64,000 nt of DNA. Source: Cladorhizidae sp. MBARI D1340-BT2 (Eukaryota > Porifera > Demospongiae > Poecilosclerida > Cladorhizidae). A program made the translations under genes and the position numbers. Location: positions 14,398,036-14,462,035 of the forward strand of contig JAQNBH010000015.1 in NCBI GenBank assembly GCA_028752905.1. The letters are read 5' to 3'. Numbering within the stretch: the first letter of the stretch is position 1; every line of letters starts with the position of its first letter. The notes beneath the pieces are model-generated. The model was given only the letters and a program-made list of their open reading frames with translations, was not told the DNA's origin and searched no databases. This document shows, piece after piece, positions 44,981 through 58,300 of this stretch.

Positions 44981-46284
44981 AATATATTCATACATATATA
45001 TAGGCTATTCCACATGTCGCAGCTTGGAAGACACCTGATGGCTACTCAACATGGTCTCTCCTAGCTCGCTTGTGGAGGGCTGAAGAGTGGGACATGGGAG
45101 TGCCCAGAGCGTGCATGGCCACCCTCGCAGGTGAGGAAAGGGGGACAGCTAGCATAAATTGAAGTTTAAAATGCTACGACTATTCCATTAATAGTCGATG
45201 CATAGAAACAGTGCTCTCAACACCAACCCAAGAGCTCTCAACACCAGCTCAAGTGCTCTCAACACCAGCCCAAGTGCTCTCAACACCAGCCTAACTAGTT
45301 GCCAAATCACAGTTTAGAGGAAGTTGATAGCCATTAGTCACCAAACACAACTCAAATATACTTCAGTAGCTGTGAATGCATGTGCTCACACATGTTTCAG
45401 ATAGTTTGTTTCTACACATTTGCCAGTCTGGTTGGTAAGACAATTTTTTTTTTGCAGGATTTTAATTAGGGGAAATTCCAGCATCAGTTGTTTAAAAAAT
45501 AAAAATACATTTTTTAATTTCATAGACTCCACCTGAACCAACCAATAACATTGCCCAATCTGTTGGGCCGATTCCACTTGAACCTCTTCACAGTCACTCC
45601 AGCCTGACCAGGCCTGGCATACGCCGGCCCTCCTTGACTAATATTTGTTCAGGCCAGCCTAGATATGGCTGCAGGACTACCCATCCCTTCTAATAGATCT
45701 GTGACTGTTATGTGACTTGGACTTTTATTTGCAGTTGTGATAGTATTTTTACTAAAAGTATCATGGCTTGGGGGTTGCTGAGTGCATAAGGAAAGCATCT
45801 AGATGTCACATGTCCTTCATGCTCCTCTTCCTGTATGCAGGCACGTCGCTGCCACTGATAGGAATGGAGCAGAATGCGTGTGGAATGCCTCCTATCCCTA
45901 CGGAGTGTCCCTCTGCTGCCATCACAGACGTGACAGAGAACATGCGAGCAAAGATATATGCCATCTACTGCAAAATGGGTACATAGTTTGATATCGTCAT
46001 TATCACTGGGCACACGGCATGTAGCACAGCAGAGACTCTGATGGTGCACACTGTAAATAAGCAACCCGTTCATGCATAGTTGGGTTGGATTTTTCTCTCC
46101 TCAGATGGGCTTAGTGTGTGTGAATGGACTTACAATTACAGTGACTAATATCTATGTCATATGCTGGACGATATGTGTGGTGTTTAGGGTTCCAGTACAC
46201 AAGCGAAGAGCTCTGCCCGGAAGATAAGATTACCATCTGCATCATTAAGAGTTATCTTGACTTCAAGGCAAGCCAATATATTTT

Positions 46285-48140
46285 TGTCATTGTTGCTGTT
46301 GGTGATGTACGTTGTTGTTGCTTTTGTTGCTGTTAGTGATGTACATTGTTGTTGTTGCTGTTGGTGATGTACGTTGTTGTTGCTGTTGGTGATGTACGTT
46401 GTTGTTGCTGTTTGTGATGTATGTTGTTGTTGCTGTTGGTGATGTACGTTGTTGTTGCTGTTGGTGATGTACATTGTTGTTGCTGTTGGTGATGTACGTT
46501 GTTGTTGCTGTTGGTGATGTACATTGTTGTTGCTGTTGGTGATGTACGTTGTTGTTGGTGGTGATGTACGTTGTTGTTGCTGTTGATGTATGTTGTTGCT
46601 GTTGGTGATGTACGTTGTTGTTGCTGTTGGTGATGTACGTTGTTGTTGCTGTTGGTGATGTACGTTGTTGTTGCTGTTGGTGATGTACGTTGTTGTTGCT
46701 GGTGATGTATGTTGTTGTTGCTGTTGGTGATGTACGTTGTTGTTGCTGTTGGTGATGTACGTTGTTGTTGCTGTTTGTGATGTATGTTGTTGTTGCTGTT
46801 GGTGATGTACGTTGTTGTTGCTGTTGGTGATGTACGTTGTTGTTGCTGTTGGTGATATACGTTGTTGTTGCTGTTGGTGATGTACATTGTTGTTGCTGTT
46901 GGTGATGTACGTTGTTGTTGGTGGTGATGTACGTTGTTGTTGCTGTTGATGTATGTTGTTGCTGTTGGTGATGTACGTTGTTGTTGCTGTTGGTGATGTA
47001 CGTTGTTGTTGCTGTTTGTGATGTACGTTGTTGTTGTTGTTGATGTACGTTGTTGTTGCTGTTGGTGATGTACATTGATGTTGCTGTTGGCGATGTACGT
47101 TGCCATTGTTGCCATTGGTGATGTACGTTGTTGTTGTTGCTGTTGGTGATGTATGTTGTTGTTGTTGCTGTTGGTGATGTATGTTGTTGTTGCTGTTGGT
47201 GATGTATGTTGTTGTTGCTGTTGGTGATGTACGTTGTTGTTGGTGATGTACGTTGTTGTTGCTGTTGGTGATGTATGTTGTTGTTGCTGTTGGTGATCTA
47301 CATTGTTGTTGCTGTTGATGTACATTGTTGCTGTTGGTGATGTACATTGTTGTTGCTGTTGGTGATGTACGTTGTTTTGCTGTTGGTGATGTACGTTATC
47401 ATTGTTGCTATTGGTGATGTACGTTGTTGTTGCTGTTGGTGATGTACGTTGTTGTTGGTGGTGATGTACGTTGTTGTGTTGGTGGTGATACGTTGTTATT
47501 GCTGTTGATGTACGTTGTTGCTGTTGGTGATGTACGTTGTTGTTGCTGTTGGTGATGTACGTTGTTGTTGCTGTTTGTGATGTACGTTGTTGTTGTTGTT
47601 GATGTACGTTGTTGTTGCTGTTGGTGATGTACATTGATGTTGCTGTTGGCGATGTACGTTGCCATTGTTGCCATTGGTGATGTACGTTGTTGTTGTTGCT
47701 GTTGATGTATGTTGTTGTTGTTGCTGTTGGTGATGTATGTTGTTGTTGCTGTTGGTGATGTATGTTGTTGTTGCTGTTGGTGATGTACGTTGTTGTTGCT
47801 GTTGGTGATGTACGTTGTTGTTGCTGTTGATGTACATTGTTGCTGTTGGTGATGTACGTTGTTGTTGTTGATGTACGTTGTTGTTGCTGATGTACGTTGT
47901 TGTTGCTGTTGGTGATATACATTGTTGTTGTTGCTGTTGGCGATGTACGTTGTTGTTGCTGTTGGCGATGTACATTGTTGTTGCCATTGATGTATGTTGT
48001 TGCTGTTGTTGATGTACGTTATTGTTGTTGTTGTTGATGTACGTTGTTGTTGCTGTTGGTGATGTACGTTGTTGCTGTTGGTGATGTACGTTGTCATTGT
48101 TGCTGTTGGTGATGTATGTTGTTTTTGGCATATGTTGTTG
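46285..48140. repeat. 25-bp minisatellite, unit 2
   Basis: About 75 copies, longer than in unit 1. Internal blocks of several units are repeated (for example around 47,000-47,110 and 47,560-47,670), so it has grown by duplication of multi-unit blocks. It gives spurious - strand ORFs of up to 529 codons. Confidence 0.93.
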
Positions 48141-50554
48141 TTGTTGTTGTTGTTTTCTTGTTGCTGCTTGCCTTGCATGCAGGCCGGTGAGGTGTGGTAT
48201 GAGGTGGCAGGAGAACTGGCACAGGAAGGCCTGCGACCAGTCACCCCAGATCAGGAGTGTCTCACAGACATCCTTCACACACATGAAGGCAAAGCTGAGC
48301 TTGTTCTCAAGCGACAGGTATGATGTTGATGGTGATGACAGTACGATGGTGGTGATGGCAATAATGGTGGTAGTGATGATGGTTGGGTATGATGGTGATG
48401 GTGGTGGTGATGATGGTGATGATGGTGATGATGGTGAGTTATGATTGTACGATGGTGATTGTGCTGGAAATGATGATGGTAATGGTGATAATGGCAATGA
48501 TGGTGATCATGGTGATAGTAGTGGGTAGTAACGATGATGGCGAAGATGGTAATGGTAGTAGTAGCTATGGTGATGATGTGATAACAATGATGGTAATGAT
48601 GGTAATGATGGTTACAATGATGGTACACAGCATGAGATTATCGACGAATATCAAAGAACTGAGGAGAGGAAGGAGGCACAGTTTTATGATAAGGTATAAT
48701 TATTCTAATATACGCACATGTACTGTTCACGAACCACACAAAATTTTTTTAGATCAACTGGTATCATCACGCTAATGAAATCGCAAAGCAAGAGTTTAAG
48801 AATTTCGTGGAGCGAACATCCAACTATGGAGCTCTGAAGGTTAGCTGAGCATCTTGCACTGTACGTTGCTGTGTATTTAAAGTTATTACCATCAGAGCAA
48901 TGTCATTGATACCAGCTAGCCAAAGCTAAGCAGCTGAACGCTCTGGATGCATCCAGGACAAGTGGTTTTGCCATTGGGTGAGTGCAAGCATTCCAGTAAA
49001 TAGTAGGACTATAGCGACATTAAGTATTCTCTTTCAATATCGTTGATTCTAGTGACAGATTTCACAGCCAAGATCAGAAAGGATTGAACACCACGGTAGG
49101 TTGCTTTATTGGATGTGCAGTTTTGTTGCTAGATTTGTGGAAGAATGTTTTCCAGGAGTGCTTTTATGGATTCTTTTGTTGTTGTTGTAGTTGTTGTTAT
49201 TACAATATCTAAAATAGTGCTAACTTTTGATATAGGGTGTGAAATAATTATTTATGCACATGCACATACACACACAGACAATGTGTGGTCGTCATGTCTC
49301 CATAGCCACTACTCCTCTGAAATTACTTGTGGTCCCAGTGGTACCTCATTCCCTCACAGATCACAGCACCACTACCTAATGGTGAGGATTATTTATAATT
49401 CTTATTTGAGATTGACTTGTCAAAAAAAAACATGACCCTTTACCTATTAAAACAGTGAACAGGGGGGGGGGGGGAATAATAATAATTAAAAGTAGTGCAG
49501 TGCTCCTTTATTGGTTTTCAAAATGGCGATGGCAACCCCCCTAAAAATGAAGCTCATATCTCAGCTAAAATTTACATTGGCAGCTTCTTAGCTGCCTAAA
49601 TGCTCCGAAAAGACCCCTTGAAAGGTAAACTGGCAGTTCCCCAAAACATTGAAATTCGATCTTCAGTGATATTCTATGTATATATCTCTCCCCCTCTTCA
49701 CATAACTTGCATATAATAAGTCCATCATAAACATTAAAAAATTAGTACCCGAAGATTCCAAGTGCTCCAATGCACGTCCATGGCTACTTTTTTTCGAATA
49801 AAGTGGTTGGTAAGGATCATCCAGAAAGTAATTTTGTCGTATTATAAGCAGAAAAATGACAAGCGCTTAGTTCTGCTGTTTGGTGTATGGAATTCTTACT
49901 CCTTGGCTACTTTTTAAGCAGGTCCTAAGGAGGTTTGTGGCTGATTTTCTACCAACACACCTGCTATTTGTTTAGTGGAGTTCTCCCGTGCAAACTGTTA
50001 CCAAGTCCTTGAAAAAGGCTATAGCTGACCTTGGGTACAGTCCGCAATATCGGGATGGTATGCTGATTTTTATCTAGTGATGTGGTGTACATGGGTAGAG
50101 GCAACAACAGCAACAAGACAAGGCATGTGAAGCTTAGAGTTCATCTTTGTAGAACTCTGACTTAATGTTAGTCCTCCACTACTCAACTAGAAACAACAAA
50201 ACAAACAAACGAGGATAAAGCAACAACTTGAAACACAAACAAAAGTTACAAATGACCTTCTCAATAATCAACTTGCTCTCTCAACATTTCGACTAGATGC
50301 TCTAGCCTTCACCAGGAATAATGAAAGTGTTTTTAATTGAAAACAAACAGTTAAAAGAAGGAAATGGGACCTTACCCGTGCAGACCACAAACAGTTAGAT
50401 AAATCACACACACTAATGGTAAAGGGTCATCTAACTGGCTGTGGTCTACATGGGAACAAACTTGTTTCCTTGTTTTTTTAACAGGTCAATCCAATCATTG
50501 GTAAAGGATCCTATAAATGTTTGCGGTCTATATACATTGGACATAATAAATACT

Positions 50555-50741
50555 AAATAAAGTCACACATGAATTTCTATGTTTTTAAATAATTGTCTTG
50601 CTTCTATTTTTGTTTTAAACAAGCAGCTATATACTTCAGTCGGGGAAATTCCATAACTAACCAATCATAGCAGATGCTTTTCTTTATTTTTCAAGTATAA
50701 ACACATGCATATAATATGCATTTGTATATACTTTATGTTCA
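50555..50741. other. 187-bp block present only in unit 2
   Basis: The surrounding sequence joins directly in unit 1 (ACATAATAAATACTA to CATATATAGATGCATGG at about 15,605). The block is AT-rich with CATATAATATGCATTTGTAT. I see no terminal repeats and no clear target duplication. Confidence 0.6.
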
Positions 50742-53700
50742 CATATATAGATGCATGGATCATAAGTATATAGTTACCTGGTTTTGTTGAAGGTCTGTGC
50801 TGTTAACTATTGTCACAGGAGTAAGCTTCTCGGTAAACATTATTTGCAGAAAAAATATGCAGTTTACAGCTCAACTCAACTCAATGTTGGTAAATGAATT
50901 GATCTTTTACCAATTTTCAAGTGCTTTATTGATATTTATATACTGCTATAATATTATGGTAATTTGGGTATTCTGGTAGTAGTGAATAGACCTGTTGTAT
51001 GCAAGCTGTGTATGTATGTGTGTGTGAGGGGGGGTTGGGGGGGAGGGGGGGGGGGAGGAGATAGACACGTAGAAGATAGATACAAAATCAAATGTCTTTT
51101 GGGGTTGTCAGTTTACTTCAAGGCACTCTGGAAGTGTTTTTGGAGTTAAATTGACTGAAATCGTCTTTTTTATGCTTAGAACCTGCTGAGGTATGAGGGA
51201 GTTTGTGTTGTTTTGTGACCTGTATCCTCGTCTACGAATTGGGGTCAAACTGACTGCAGTAAATTATGTGGAGTTTACTCACAGTCTGTATTACAAAAGT
51301 ATTTAGTCATTTAAAAAATATATATAGTAGCATTTAAGTTGCATTCAGTTAGATATATTGGCGTAAATGTCTGGTGATTGATATACTAGAGATATATAAT
51401 TGATGTCTCTCTTTCTTTATGCAGAAATGATCTACACCATACAAGGAAGAATCTTGTCAGGGATTTTCAAAAGACGATATATCATGACACTGTCTATCTT
51501 GGACAACTTCATTATTGGCACTGAAACTTTTGCAACAGCAACAGCAGTGTCATTATGATTTGTGACCATAATGTATGTATGACCAATAAGGCAGATGCTT
51601 GGTGTAAAATACAGTGCTGGCACAGATTGCAGCAAGTCTACAGGCCCGTACCTAAGGTGTTTCCTGTTGCCCCCCCCCCCCCCCCCCCCCCCTCTTCATA
51701 GGAGCTACCATAAATTCTAGATTTATAGCACCTCTAACTTAAGTGCCACTTCCAACTGCATTATAATTTTTGTAGTCTTAATTGTTGCACCGAGTTGGGT
51801 TTTAATTATTATTTTCAGGTGCTTATTAATTACAGCCAGATCTACAAAAATGTCATTGCTCAGTTACTTCAAGAAATGTCATGGTGACCAAAAGGCCTGC
51901 TGCCTTATTTGGACCATTACTCCCGAAGAAAGGTCCTGTGGCCGGCCTCAAAAGAGAGCAGCACTTGCAATATTATCAGTTACTAGTGGACCTACTGGAG
52001 AATCATCACGGGCACCTATTTTATAAGGGCCACTGTAATTTAAGCGACAGCATCAGCGTAGAATGCTTTTTGCAGACATATTAGCCAAATAATTTATGCT
52101 ATTGTATATACATGATATTTTTATGTTAAGCTTCCTTGTCCCACCCCCTTAGACCTATTTACGATCTTCAATTTTGAAAACCATTAATCTTACATTTGGG
52201 AGGAACTATGCATTTAGCAGGAAGAAGTCCACCATCTGAGAGGAAACCCCCCCCCCCCCCTTCCAAATCCTGGGTACAGGCCTGTGTAGTACTGGTTTCA
52301 GTGAGCATATTACCTTAAATTTGATCTTCAACCAATGCACATAATGGTACTCACATTTTAGCACCTAATGAAATGACCCATTGTATAGAGTGGAGCTTCC
52401 TCTAGCCACTGGTTAGACTAATTTCAACTGTATTCACTTTCGAATTAGGAGTTAGAACTGCAGAAAACATGGGCAGGCTGGTTTTGAGGGACTCAACTTT
52501 GACTGCCCTGTATATATATATACCTTGGGTATGGTTGTACCTATGCAAGTATCAAAAGAGACTGACAAGAGATCTATAAAGTTCATAGAGTGAACTATGC
52601 AGAATTTATGGAGCTCCAAAGTTGTAATCACATTTTTTAACACTTGGTAAAAATATGGTATCGAATCGATCCCCTTACCTTAATAAGCAGTCACAGTGCA
52701 GAGTAACAACTGCTCTTAGTGTCACTAGGCATGTCGATGGGTTTGCATGATATTGGACCTTTCCCAATCAGGTCATCTGCCCCACTTAAGTTCGAGATCA
52801 TGCCTTAATACAGATGCATCATCAGCATGCCCAACCTGGGTGACAGAGCCAAGTAGGCTCTTAATCAAGGGGATGGTAAGTATATAGCTATATCAGGTCC
52901 CTATGCCTATCCCTCACTACCATCTGCTTCAGGGCCCCAACTGTCATTTGACTTGCAGCTATATATATATATAGCTCAACAGAGTCAGCAGTCTCCTGAA
53001 TGTCTCACGTTTTGTTTTACAGTTTCTCCAAGCTCAATAAGCCTCAGTCCTGGGTTCTTAGCAATGAGGCAACAATCAAGTAGTGGCCTATTGACTCTCT
53101 CTGGATCAACAAAGCTCGTACACAATCTCTTAGCAGTGACAGTTAAGGACTGTGGATTCGACAGTTTTGAAGAGGTATATACGAGCTTACTCCATGCAGA
53201 TGCATCCAGGCCTGATGGACCAGTTGCTCCTCGTTTGATTATATACACGCAACCTAATCATACGAATCAATGGAGGGACTCCAGCGAGCTCTGTATTGCT
53301 GGAGGATGCTTTTCCTTCAAAATATCCTCCACAATAGGAGATGGTGGATCATCTAAATCCACTCCGTCTCTCAAATGGAGCAAATTTCTCTTGCCCTTAT
53401 TCAAGAGCAGTTGCAAGGCTGCTTGGGTTTTCCCATGAAACATCAGGTTGGCAAGGGATCTTGCAAGTTCCCTGCTCTTGAAACTTGGAGATGCGTCTTG
53501 GGAAGGATTGGATTTCCTTAATCGGTGCAGCCAGATCTCCCTCTCTCTATCCATAACTTCAGGCATCTCTCCGGGAAGTTTTTGATGTGGTTTTGAAGAT
53601 GAATTTCAGTTTTTACAAGGCTTTTGTCTGCCAGTTTATCACCGGTGCTAGGGGTCGGATTTAAATCTTTTTTTAATTATTTATTACTATTTTTTTATCT

Positions 53701-53879
53701 CACCCAACTATGCTTCAACATACTGGAAAGGTGGATTCCAAGTTACAGAAGATTTGGATGCTCTATTCTGGACTTACAGTGGCTTTTGCACACACCATCC
53801 ACCCAGGAAGGCGATCAAGAAGCCTACCTGAATTCAGGGGGGACAATGGCATTTCCCCCCTTTTTTCCTTTTGGTTACC

Positions 53880-54495
53880 ACTTTAGAGCTCCATAGATTC
53901 TGTAAACTTCATGGTATGGACTTGATATATAGCTCAAAAGATAGGTCTCTCTGTGTGCTCTCTTTTCTATAGGCAAGTTACTAGACTCTAAAGCGGAGCG
54001 ACCTCAAAAGCCTGAATCGCCTCAACCTCTGCCAAGATAACTCCAGATTGCTAAGTGCCAAAAAAATTAAAATGGTACGAGTGGCTAGAGGAAGCCCGCC
54101 TCTATGCAATCACCTTTTTGATTAGGCGTTAAAAATTTATTACCTGGTCAAGCGCGCGGGTAGAAAATTGAAGGCGTTGTAAAAGCAACACCTTCAATTT
54201 TCCACCCACACGCTTGACCAGGTAATAAATTTTTAACGCCTAATCAAAAAGGTGTTTTCTAGCCACTCGCACCAATTTCAATTTTTTTGCACTTAGCAAT
54301 CTGGAGTTATTCTGGATGGGGACTTTGGGATGCAGGTTTTTGAGGTCCCTCCTCTTTAGGCTCTAGTAACTTGCCTATAGTTATCCTATGAAACATATTT
54401 TAGTATCAAAAGAGAGCACACAGAGAGACCTATCTTTTGAGCTATAATATATCAAGTCCATACAATGAAGTTTGCAGAATCTATGGAGCTGCAAC
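53880..54495. mobile_element. Foldback MITE, uninterrupted copy in unit 2
   Basis: The arms are about 300 bp. GGTAGAAAATTGAAGGCGTT pairs across the centre (about 54,185) with AACACCTTCAATTTTCCACC. TTGATTAGGCGTTAAAAATT pairs with its complement. The right arm continues into CAACAGTCTCCC...CTTGCCAGGTCAC, which in unit 1 belongs to the separate 26,115-26,788 element. This copy therefore looks like a recombinant of the two. Confidence 0.8.
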
Positions 54496-55205
54496 CATAA
54501 GTTTTAAAAAATAGTTTAAAAAATACAACAGTCTCCCATTAGGGCCCTTTTTGCTTGCCAGGTCACATATATATATACACACCATAAAATCTTCTATGCC
54601 AATATTGTATATAGAGCTTTTCAAAATTTGTGTAATGATTGTGTACATAATACTAAATCAAAGTTAGTTAGTACAAAAATACCACTAATTAACAATCAAT
54701 AACTAAAAAGCTAACAAGTGTCTCCGCAAAAGATGTTCCTGGCAACCCCAGTGCTCCACACATTTTTAAGGAAATCTAACTGGCTCTGGTTCATAATTTT
54801 AATAAATTTAAAAAAAGTTACTATATATATTCCGTTCAGAAGAGAAGTTGCGACATATCGCAGAATCAGCATGAGCACAAACCACTATATATACACACAC
54901 ACACAAGAAGTAGGAACAGCTACAATCGCTAGAGTGACCAGGTTTTTCAGGTTGTGCACACAATTTTAAAAATGGTAAAGGATCGTCTGGTGGTCTACAT
55001 GACATTCTTCGTTTTTGGAAAGACAATCCAATACTATATAGTTTGCTTCTTTTCCCTTGTATGTATATATATAGCTACTACACACACATCCAGGGGGAGG
55101 GGATTGACATGACACATGACATGTGCCCATATACTGTAATATTAATTAACAATGACTGACAGTTGAACATTCTTGATTACGTATATAGCCGTGTACTAAG
55201 GATGA

Positions 55206-55364
<159 letters not shown>

Positions 55365-58300
55365 TTACCAGCATTACTTTGCCTCCATCATTTCTACAGC
55401 AGGTTTATTTATCAGCCAGCAGAGACAAGTGATTATCAGGCAGCAGGGAGTTAGTCAGACAAAGTCCCAAAACAGACATAAATAAATTGTAAGCCAAGAA
55501 TGCAGAGTTTCTTGACTGCAGCGGTGTGTTATCCATTTGAATCATTATGATATATTGAAATAGTTTAAGGGTTACAAACACTCATTTTCCCGAGGGTTTC
55601 ATAACTCTTGAGGTTCTACTGTACTATATAGGAATCGTGCACTAGTGATATTATGTATATCAATACATGTGCTTAATATTTGACTCTTCTGCAGGTATTT
55701 ACAACTTTTTTCACTGTTCCAAGATTCCTTCACCTCTCCACTTACCTAAATGCAATGCCATATACTATGCATGTATTAACCTTTTCGTGGATACAAGCAT
55801 CATATGACGAGAGATTAAACTTACTTCGCCGCAAAAATCTACCGTTACAGTTACGAGCAAGCTTATTTACTAGCACATGCCCAGAGAATTGCTCTATCTT
55901 TGTATATTGAAGCCCTACTACGTCGGGTAACAAGGGTAGCAATGACGTCAAACTTCGACTTACGGTGGCGGCCAGGTTCGGTGTGAACGAGGTGCAGTCA
56001 ATGTACTACTGGAGTGACTTTGGGTTCTCAGGGGATGCGTCCAGTTGTAACGAAGGAGAGGAGGTCTATGCCTATACAGGGTCAAGCGTTATAGCTCCTG
56101 AGGTTGTAGCAGCTCTGTCACTTCCGAGCCTAAAGCTAGTAGTAGCGCCTCTGTAGATAGTCCATTTATCAGTGATGAGGTCTATGCAGATGCTGAAGGA
56201 CAGTTTCATGATGACTAGTAAATGTAGACATAAAATTGAGTTCAGAAATTTAGATAGCTTTGTAGAACTTTATCCTGGGTAGTTCGTTGGTTTTTGATTA
56301 GGAAGGGGTGTGACTAGCTATAGGGCTAGGGGTGTGACTATAGCTGTAGGACTATAAATAGGGCATAGAGTATTTAGGATGTGGCTCTAGCTGGACAATG
56401 GTATAGGGTTATGGGTGCAGCTAGAACTAGTCGTATACGAGTCAAAGTAATTACACTGGATTGGTCATTGATGTAGCTCTTTTCTTTTCATGTAGATGCT
56501 GGTGAAGCCTTTGGCACTGATGTAGGGGTCAGAGTGCTAGGTATTTCACTCTTGCATCACCTAGTGGTGGTTGCACAACCCATGCTCCTTCTGTGTCAGT
56601 GGTATCTCCCCCAAGCTCTTCTTTGCATCCCTTCCAGTCCCTTCTTCTGCATGTCTGTAGCATCTCCCACTACCTCTTGTCCTTCCACTATCCTCTGAAG
56701 AATCCTCAGATGACGAGTTTCCCCCCCACACCTGCAGTACATGTGTATGGTCAAGGACGTACTAGAAAGCATCTTAGCATCTGACCACTATCCTCGTACA
56801 GTCTTCAAGACCAAGGTTGCGTCATGTGTGAGGGTACCAGGCGAAGGAAGCTGCTTCCAGAGCATGGCAACAGATATGAGTCTCGAACTTTGTGCTCTAC
56901 CTGCCAAGTTCACCTGTGCACAGACAAATGAGCATAGGTGCTTTGAGAAGTACCACAAGCATGTGGATTACTGCTGCTATTCACCTCAGCCCTGCCTTTT
57001 TGTGTGTATATATAATATATATATATATATATATACACGAAATATTGTTTCTTTTACTTGTGTGTTGTGCTATGTGCATGTGTGTTATGTCTACATGGCA
57101 TGCACAGTGCATGTGTGTAGCAATACCCACCTGCCATCATTTGTGTATTGATGTGTTATGTGTATGGCATACATCGTCCACAGAGTAGTCTTTATCTCTG
57201 TCTGTAACATCCTTTGTGTCTGTTTCTAAAATGTGAATATCTGCTTGCTTGTCAAGTGTGTGCATTGTCTGGCTAAATCCCAGTCATACCTCCACAAGGT
57301 AAGACTGTCGATACTTTTTGGTTGGCTAACATGTGTTAGGAACGTCTGCCCAACATGCCAGCCAGCTGCCCACTCTACCACCAGAGGTACACTCTCCAGG
57401 AAAGGATTAGAGGTCACCAGCAACTACAAGCATGAACTCATAATTAACACATCATTCATTCACTAGTCATAAGACCATACTTCACCTGATCATATCACTA
57501 CATTTGTTCCGACATGAAAGTCCAGACCACACTATCACTGGTTGTGCCATGCTCTATCTTATTGCTGTGTACAATACTGTCACTCTGAAAATTGATCTCC
57601 ATTAAAATCTTATTCCAACCTTGAGACTTCTACTCTTTACGGCTCCTGGCCAGCGCAAGTGAAACCCATTTCCTAGGTGGTTGCTTCCCCCAGAGATCAA
57701 CAAACCTAACATTATACTGTACCACTCATACCTCCAAGTGGTAACACTGTCAATACTTTTTGGTTGGCTAACATGGGAGGTATCTGTTCATTTTTAGCAT
57801 ATTGTTAGTGAAATCAATATTACATGCATCCATAAATACCATTTAGTATACAGCAGTGCAAAATTATGACAACATATAACGATATTCACATATTTGTGGT
57901 TAGTTGCTAAGCAACCGTGGTTGAATGGAAAATGATCCTCCTCATAGACTATGTTACTAGGACTTTATCTCTTTTTTTGCAGAAATATTAGTACAGAAAC
58001 AGAAAAAACCTGTGTAAATCTATCCATGAGGATTAATCGCTATTATTTAATTAACCATTACCACCAAGTGTCTGTAACTGGAAGAAAAAAAGAAGGGGGG
58101 AAAAAACAGTATTGTGTGTTTGTTTTTAGGAATTGTGTATTTTCTTTTTGCTGCTATAGAATGCAGTTCATGTAGAAGTACTTGCTTCAGCAGCAAACTT
58201 CATGATCTCTCCTTTTCATAATGCTTAATGTCTGTCTCCGTTGTTACTCCAAACTCCCTTGCTACTATGGCTAACAAAGTATATGTCTGCTGTGGTCCAC

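Larger units (their letters stand above)
35652..49944 (+). pseudogene. CFAP69: CFAP69-like gene, unit 2, frame broken
   Basis: Counterpart exons: 35,652-35,712, 35,793-35,827, 36,507-36,636, 36,758-36,806, 37,037-37,289, 37,529-37,637, 37,957-38,121, 39,085-39,206, 39,987-40,190, 41,107-41,172, 45,004-45,130, 45,841-45,978, 46,188-46,267, 48,183-48,317, 48,631-48,693, 48,753-48,839, 48,916-48,977, 49,053-49,095, 49,360-49,381 and perhaps 49,922-49,944. All have the same length as in unit 1 except 37,037-37,289, which is 2 nt longer and shifts frame. Coding changes are few (Phe/Tyr in GGFDG, Val to Phe in exon 48,916). No 5' exons were recognised between the end of unit 1 and 35,500. It is either a truncated duplicate or the other allele. 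Confidence 0.7.
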